From a virus, in the IMG/VR virus record IMGVR_UViG_3300021373_002563, positions 1 through 21,987 of that record: a DNA stretch of 21,987 nucleotides; one strand, written 5' to 3'. A program made the translations under genes and the position numbers. Positions 20,126-21,987 of the stretch are shown here, piece after piece. The notes under the pieces were generated by a model. That model was not told where the DNA came from. It saw only the letters and a program-made list of their open reading frames with translations, and made no database searches. Within the stretch, counting starts at the first letter, position 1, and every line of letters starts with the position of its first letter.

Positions 20126-20417
20126 AATCCCTTGCATCATACATTGTTGTTGTTCTATCTTTTTCTTCTTTTGACATTGACTTCGCATCAGGCCAGCCGT
20201 CTTTACCATGCCAACGTGGCTCAAGTATGCGCCCTTCTTCAAGTGCAATCATCGTCTCGTATGTAGGTATGGCATAGTCGGGCGTCACAAATACGTTGCC
20301 TTTTGTGGGTATGTGATTACGTACAAATCTGCACACCTCAGGGCGATCAACGTATTTGAGTTCGAGAGGTTCCCAGAATTCAGAATAGCCATCACCCATG
20401 ATTGATACTGTTACCAC
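20118..20417 (-). CDS. Unknown small protein, 99 aa
   Basis: A 99-residue soluble protein (VTVSIMGDGYSEFWEPLELK, then VDRPEVCRFVRNHIPTKGN). It is acidic and Pro/Trp-rich, with a lysine-rich tail (KSMSKEEKDRTTTMYDARD). I do not recognise a family. The GTG at 20417 overlaps the preceding TAA by 7 nt; an ATG at 20399 is an alternative that would lose six residues. Its 3' end overlaps the radical SAM gene by 8 nt, so a partner role for that enzyme is possible but not supported by any motif. Confidence 0.6.
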   Translation of the reverse strand: MVTVSIMGDGYSEFWEPLELKYVDRPEVCRFVRNHIPTKGNVFVTPDYAIPTYETMIALEEGRILEPRWHGKDGWPDAKSMSKEEKDRTTTMYDARDYV

Positions 20418-21022
20418 GGTTTTCTCGCTTCAATAACTGAACTATGCATTTTACGTATTTCTCCCGGTGTGTCAATACCATTGAAACCAGAAACATTGCT
20501 TTTACCATACTGACATTCTTTGACATTAGTGAAGCCAAGTGCAGTGAGTGTCTCTTTCATCTCTTCGACACGCCACAGATACAGGTGTTCTCCTTTCTGA
20601 TACAGCAGACCTAGAGCCACTTGTTCTTGTGGTCGTTTTCTTTTATGCCCATCAGCACAGAATTGTTCTTCTACTATGTACCGCTTATAGTAGTGTTGTA
20701 CGAACGGATCGTTGGTGAGATCCTCATCGCCTACCAAATACTCAATAAAATCGTATGACGGCCACACAGTACGAATCACACCACCTGGTTTTAAAACACG
20801 ATATGCTTCTTTGAACAGATTCACACCTTGATAGTGATAAAAATGTTCGATGAAATGTTCTGAATACACACCATCATAGTAATTGCCAGGAACACCTTTG
20901 ATAGGCAATTCTGTCAGATCTTGTAACAGAATACCTTTGTCGCCATAGTTGCTTGCGATGTTTACACCGTCCCAGTTCAGACCGCGCTTTCGGTTTGCAC
21001 CAAGTTCTAGATAGGTTGCCAT
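20411..21022 (-). CDS. SAM-dependent methyltransferase
   Basis: A 203-residue class I methyltransferase. Motif I is TYLELGANRKRGLNWDG near the start, with DGVNIASN as the acidic strand. The motif IV region is YDGVYSEHFIEHFYHYQG, and RVLKPGGVIRTVWPS is the classic post-motif segment. A lysine/arginine-rich CADGHKRKRPQ insert is unusual. It resembles Methyltransf_11-type sugar methyltransferases. It overlaps the preceding gene by 16 nt. Substrate unknown. Confidence 0.85.
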   Translation of the reverse strand: MATYLELGANRKRGLNWDGVNIASNYGDKGILLQDLTELPIKGVPGNYYDGVYSEHFIEHFYHYQGVNLFKEAYRVLKPGGVIRTVWPSYDFIEYLVGDEDLTNDPFVQHYYKRYIVEEQFCADGHKRKRPQEQVALGLLYQKGEHLYLWRVEEMKETLTALGFTNVKECQYGKSNVSGFNGIDTPGEIRKMHSSVIEARKPW

Positions 21023-21777
21023 ACACTTAACTCCGTATGTTCTAATTTAGGCATAGTGAATTTAGAACGCGCAAGAAAATGATTGATCTTGCCGTCATGT
21101 TTTCCCTGCCATTGATAAGGCAGACGATTCCAATAAGGTTCAAGTTCTGTAACATTGAACACAGGTTGAGATAGTTGAAGATTGATATACATTTGTTCGG
21201 TGTATCGTGTGTGCAGTACATAGTCATCAACAGACGTAAAGTGTTCACGTGCTTTAAGTCTACCTTCTCGCGTCCATAACTGCAAGCCACCGTTCATGTA
21301 TCGATACGGGTCACTTGGGCACGTCACTGACTTAGGGAAAGACCACTTTTTACCAAACAGATGTTTGCCATATGCTTTGATACCACGTTTTTCAAGAGGC
21401 GGGTCCATAACCTTTGCAATCCAATTTTTAAGAGGACCGTTCTGAAATAAACCCACTTCGTGCACCATACCAACATCTTTGACAAATACTTTAAAAATGT
21501 TTTGACGTGTAGCGACAAGCATATCAAGATCGAGTGTCAACACCTTGTCGAACTGATCGAACCACGGATCATAGAAGATACGTAGCGAGTCGAGTCTCGG
21601 ATCTAGATGTGGAAAATATCGGTCATGAGACAGTTTGTACTCTGCGCCACAAATGTCTGCGTATGCTCGTGCTGATCGGCTGCCTGCCTGTGCCCAATCT
21701 GGCATCTTATCGCCGCCCATGTCAGCATCAAACGATTCATACGGTATGTAATATTGAAAGATTAAATTTTTTGCCAT
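21007..21777 (-). CDS. GT8-like glycosyltransferase (DxD type), second copy
   Basis: A 256-residue GT-A enzyme starting MAKNLIFQYYIPYES. The DxD motif is VLTLDLDMLVATRQ (Asp83, Asp85). YMNGGLQLWTREGRL and MYINLQLSQPVFN follow, as in the paralogue at 16051. FLARSKFTMPKLEHTELSV ends it. The ATG at 21777 is preferred because it aligns with the paralogue and AGAAG lies near it; a start at 21789 would add four residues. It overlaps the next gene upstream by 16 nt. Confidence 0.82.
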   Translation of the reverse strand: MAKNLIFQYYIPYESFDADMGGDKMPDWAQAGSRSARAYADICGAEYKLSHDRYFPHLDPRLDSLRIFYDPWFDQFDKVLTLDLDMLVATRQNIFKVFVKDVGMVHEVGLFQNGPLKNWIAKVMDPPLEKRGIKAYGKHLFGKKWSFPKSVTCPSDPYRYMNGGLQLWTREGRLKAREHFTSVDDYVLHTRYTEQMYINLQLSQPVFNVTELEPYWNRLPYQWQGKHDGKINHFLARSKFTMPKLEHTELSVWQPI

Positions 21778-21987
21778 GCTTCTCGCCACTCATCTGCGAA
21801 GTCACAATTTTTGTATGCATCAAACCAAGGTCCACCATCAGTATAGTGAATAATATTTGGTTTGTCAAGATCATGATAGTAACCCGACAGATAGTTCCAG
21901 GTGTGATGCAACGAGCCGATCTTGTTTGCCCATTTCATTTGATGCAAATCACTGGGCTGTGCTTGGTTCACGTACTCGTTTGTGAGA
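21762..21987 (-). CDS. Glycosyltransferase, C-terminal part (cut by window end)
   Basis: Open from the window edge at 21987, about 74 residues. It reads LTNEYVNQAQPSDLHQMKWA, then IGSLHHTWNYLSGYYHDLDK followed by IIHYTDGGPWFDAYKNCDFADEW. This is the C-terminal signature of phage and marine-bacterial GT-A (GT8-like) enzymes, where a HYT-GGPWF motif carries the metal-ligand histidine. The start lies outside the window; a GTG at 21971 is not likely to be a true start, because the frame and the family signature continue past it. Confidence 0.75.
   Translation of the reverse strand, partial: LTNEYVNQAQPSDLHQMKWANKIGSLHHTWNYLSGYYHDLDKPNIIHYTDGGPWFDAYKNCDFADEWREAWQKI

Noticed and set aside
1-21987. 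T4-type late promoters (TATAAATA on the minus strand)
   Set aside because: I did not find a clear copy by eye; AT-rich near matches such as TATAATAC near 14780 lie in coding repeats.
1-21987. tRNA genes, CRISPR arrays, insertion sequences
   Set aside because: Genes tile almost the whole window, the few gaps are under 100 bases and hold promoters or a terminator, and no repeat-spacer or transposase pattern is visible.

Overview
The window reads as a stretch of a tailed-phage genome related to the T4-like marine myoviruses, probably assembled from a metagenome. The evidence is a T4 gp33-type late-transcription coactivator, a RecB-like phage exonuclease, ThyX, a 2OG-Fe(II) oxygenase, a NodU-type carbamoyltransferase, many very short genes, and almost gapless packing. 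Every gene I accept lies on the minus strand, so transcription runs from base 21987 towards base 1. Most junctions overlap as ATGA, TAATG, or by 8-60 nt. I saw no tRNA, IS element or CRISPR array. The host cannot be read from the sequence. The heme oxygenase plus bilin reductase pair resembles the HO/PcyX cassette described from uncultured non-cyanophage marine phages thought to infect alphaproteobacteria.

Layout in transcription order. (1) 21987-13457 is a surface-glycan block. It holds five glycosyltransferase-like genes (two GT-A/GT8-like paralogues, two GT25-like, one further GT-A type), the C-terminal end of another, an NAD-dependent sugar-nucleotide epimerase, four SAM-dependent methyltransferases, a radical SAM enzyme and one unknown. 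(2) 13467-10515 holds a conserved phage protein that may be transferase-like, the PD-(D/E)XK exonuclease, heme oxygenase, ferredoxin-dependent bilin reductase and a DUF454-type membrane protein. (3) 10490-8213 is a region of ten tiny genes driven by three recognisable sigma70-type extended -10 promoters. Two of these share an identical operator-like palindrome and ribosome-binding leader. A hairpin terminator separates two of the units. (4) 8226-5381 holds a zinc metallopeptidase-like protein, two small membrane proteins, ThyX, a 2OG-Fe(II) oxygenase and small unknowns. (5) 5384-28 holds two conserved phage unknowns, a short UDP-glucose-dehydrogenase-like enzyme, an LSm-like protein, a two-helix membrane protein, the carbamoyltransferase, an unknown, gp33 and the start of metK.

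How the genes may work together. MetK would make S-adenosylmethionine, which the four methyltransferases and the radical SAM enzyme consume. The UDP-glucose dehydrogenase and the epimerase together resemble a route to UDP-uronic acids that could feed the glycosyltransferases, and carbamoyl transfer could decorate the product. HO and PcyX would convert heme to biliverdin and then to phycoerythrobilin. ThyX and the exonuclease fit nucleotide supply and recombination.

Assembly warning: bases 1-27 are a perfect reverse complement of bases 63-89 inside metK and break its reading frame. They look like a fold-back artefact at the contig end. All functions are read from motifs by eye, with no database search.
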